Part shown: in pieces, positions 18,561 through 20,000 of the stretch
Position numbering within the stretch: position 1 is the first letter of the stretch
Layout of the letters: every line of letters begins with the position of its first letter
From: Theodoxus fluviatilis
Taxonomy: Eukaryota > Mollusca > Gastropoda > Cycloneritida > Neritidae
Direction of reading: 5' to 3'
Assembly (NCBI GenBank): GCA_034096865.1
Contig: JAWQFJ010017249.1
Location: 25,001-45,000, forward strand
DNA: 20,000 bases
Position numbers and translations under genes: made by a program
The notes under the pieces: generated by a model
Seen by the model: the letters and a program-made list of their open reading frames with translations, nothing else
What the model was told of the DNA's origin: nothing
Database searches by the model: none

Positions 18561-20000
18561 CTCGACAAAATTGTCTACATGTGCATCCGGGTTGCCTTCT
18601 TTTCTTTGACAAAGTTCCCGTATCATTCCAGATGTCACCATGGCATTTTGAATGAAGAGAAAAACTGCTGTTACGTCTGTACCGTCTGTAACTTTGACAG
18701 CAATTTCTTCACTAACTCTCGCGCCAGGATACAGTCATATTGTTCTCTCAGACGTTTGCCTTGCCAAGTGAAGATTGGTCTTTCCCTACAGTTCTTGTCC
18801 TCTCTCGCCTCGCCTCGCTCGCGAGAAAAACTTAGCCTACTAGGAGAGGTTTATATATATGACATATCAAAGATCTTGAGAGTGCTTTGATAGTTTTCAT
18901 GTCATCTGTAAAAAAATCATTTGATATCATACACATATTCAACTTTGTAAAAAAGAACATCTCAACATACTTGAAATGTAATTTCGCAATCTCTGAAATA
19001 CAGCAACGTTTTTGAGATGTTAACACCTCTGTAAAGGGTCTTTCCCTTATCATGTTTTTTTCCTGTTAAATTTTTATAACACTTAATCTACTGTATTTGT
19101 GTCCATGTTTTATTCATGTTAAGTGAAGATTGTTTTACTGTATTTGCCTTCACAGCCTACCCTAGCTTAGGCCGTGAAACTTTATGCTGTCCTTTCTTCT
19201 GATTAATCTCACGATCCCAAAACAATGTCTTAAGTATTTTTACATGCATATGTTACATGATATTGAAAGAGTTTTTCTCTGTTCTGAGAAGGAAGATATT
19301 TGAGGACACTAAATATTTTATAGTCTAAAATGGCCATCCTGTTAGTGCATGTGATTACCTCTTGCGTTTTACGAAGACACTCTGATCCAAAATCTGCGTC
19401 GTGTATTTATCTGGTATCCCATTGTCTCCATTTTAACTTGTTTCTCCATCCCACGCCCCACCCCCACCCCACCCCACTCTATTTTTACCACGTTTTACCT
19501 CGCGTTTTGTATTTGAGCTAAGCTACTACTGAGTAATACCGCGACGACGGAGAAACTTTGAGCATGGCTCGACCATTTTATTATTCTGCTGTCAATGTTT
19601 AAATCACGCCAAACCGTAGCCAGGTTACGCAATGGCGCGTTTGCTCGACAGGAAGCTAGCGCCTACAAAAATCTGTCAAAGCAGCGAACCTTCTCAATAA
19701 CTCCATGAAATCTTCTCACGGTCACTGGCCGCGGAGAAAAAAAACAACCTTGTGAGTTTGCGAAAGGAACCCTTGAGGGTGACGGGGTTGTGGGGTGGGG
19801 GTAGGGGGTAGGGGTGGAGGATGGAGGGGTGGAGCGGGACGGCCGCGCAGTTGGTGTGTGATCACCGTCCTGTCAATGACAGCAAAATGTGTACAATGGC
19901 TGAATGAAGGACTCTTTCGAAAGTCACAAGCCGGCGTTTGGAAGCGTGTACAAGCTACTGGGAGGTCGGGACAGTTCTTCCCGGGTTTTTTTTTCGTGTC
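18561..20000. other. Unique flank right of the satellite, no supported gene
   Basis: The satellite ends abruptly at GGCACGACATT. Beyond it, a 123-codon frame starts within the last unit and has no motif, so it is not called. An inverted pair TATCAAAG/CTTTGATA (18865-18892) and a C-rich stretch (19449-19480) are present. No splice-supported exons were recognised. Confidence 0.4.
19778..19833 (+). other. G-rich tract, possible G-quadruplex
   Basis: Runs of four or five G separated by one or two bases (GGGGTGGGGGTAGGGGGTAG, then GGGGTGG) satisfy the usual four-run quadruplex pattern on the + strand. There is no adjacent gene to tie it to. Confidence 0.55.

Noticed and set aside
18519..18890. 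123-codon open frame that starts in the last satellite unit
   Set aside because: It crosses the satellite boundary, and the part beyond has no recognisable motif.

Overview
The window looks like nuclear DNA of an animal, most likely a mollusc (possibly a marine gastropod). Four things point there: a spliced fucosyltransferase gene with a GT-AG intron, a non-LTR retrotransposon of a type abundant in molluscs and other marine invertebrates, many long microsatellites, and interspersed repeats with runs of (T)CAAGGTCA. The taxon is an inference. Nothing bacterial or phage-like was seen (no operons, no CRISPR).

Layout. Positions 1-1021 hold the 3' end of one protein-coding gene on the + strand, an alpha-1,3-fucosyltransferase (glycosyltransferase family 10). 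The end of one exon (1-70), a 177-bp intron and the complete terminal exon (248-1021) are present; the N-terminal part lies upstream of the window. It is the only host gene I can support. The rest is repeat-rich non-coding DNA: a dispersed repeat (1479-1655, second copy 9195-9345), a small TAA-flanked MITE (2078-2246), a ~550-bp foldback element (2797-3357), a 5'-truncated non-LTR retrotransposon on the - strand (3527-4888) with a perfect 9-bp target duplication, inserted into an older repeat whose uninterrupted paralogue lies at 12938-13270, and microsatellites of CA, CT, GT, TATG, GA and GAAT type between about 5.2 and 9.2 kb.

From 9.6 to 11.7 kb come a diverged 223-bp direct repeat and a compound interspersed element (10505-11698) that carries 25 AGGTCA/TGACCT half-sites. 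The right part is dominated by a minisatellite/satellite of exactly 76 units of 55 bp (14381-18560), with no length change in any unit and a core of 23 identical units. 18561-20000 is non-repetitive apart from a G-rich tract near 19.8 kb and holds no gene I can support.

The genes do not form a pathway: one enzyme gene sits beside a nest of transposable and tandem repeats. The features most worth a second look are the rigid 55-bp array, the nuclear-receptor-type half-site cluster in the mobile element, and the filled/empty site pair for the retrotransposon.
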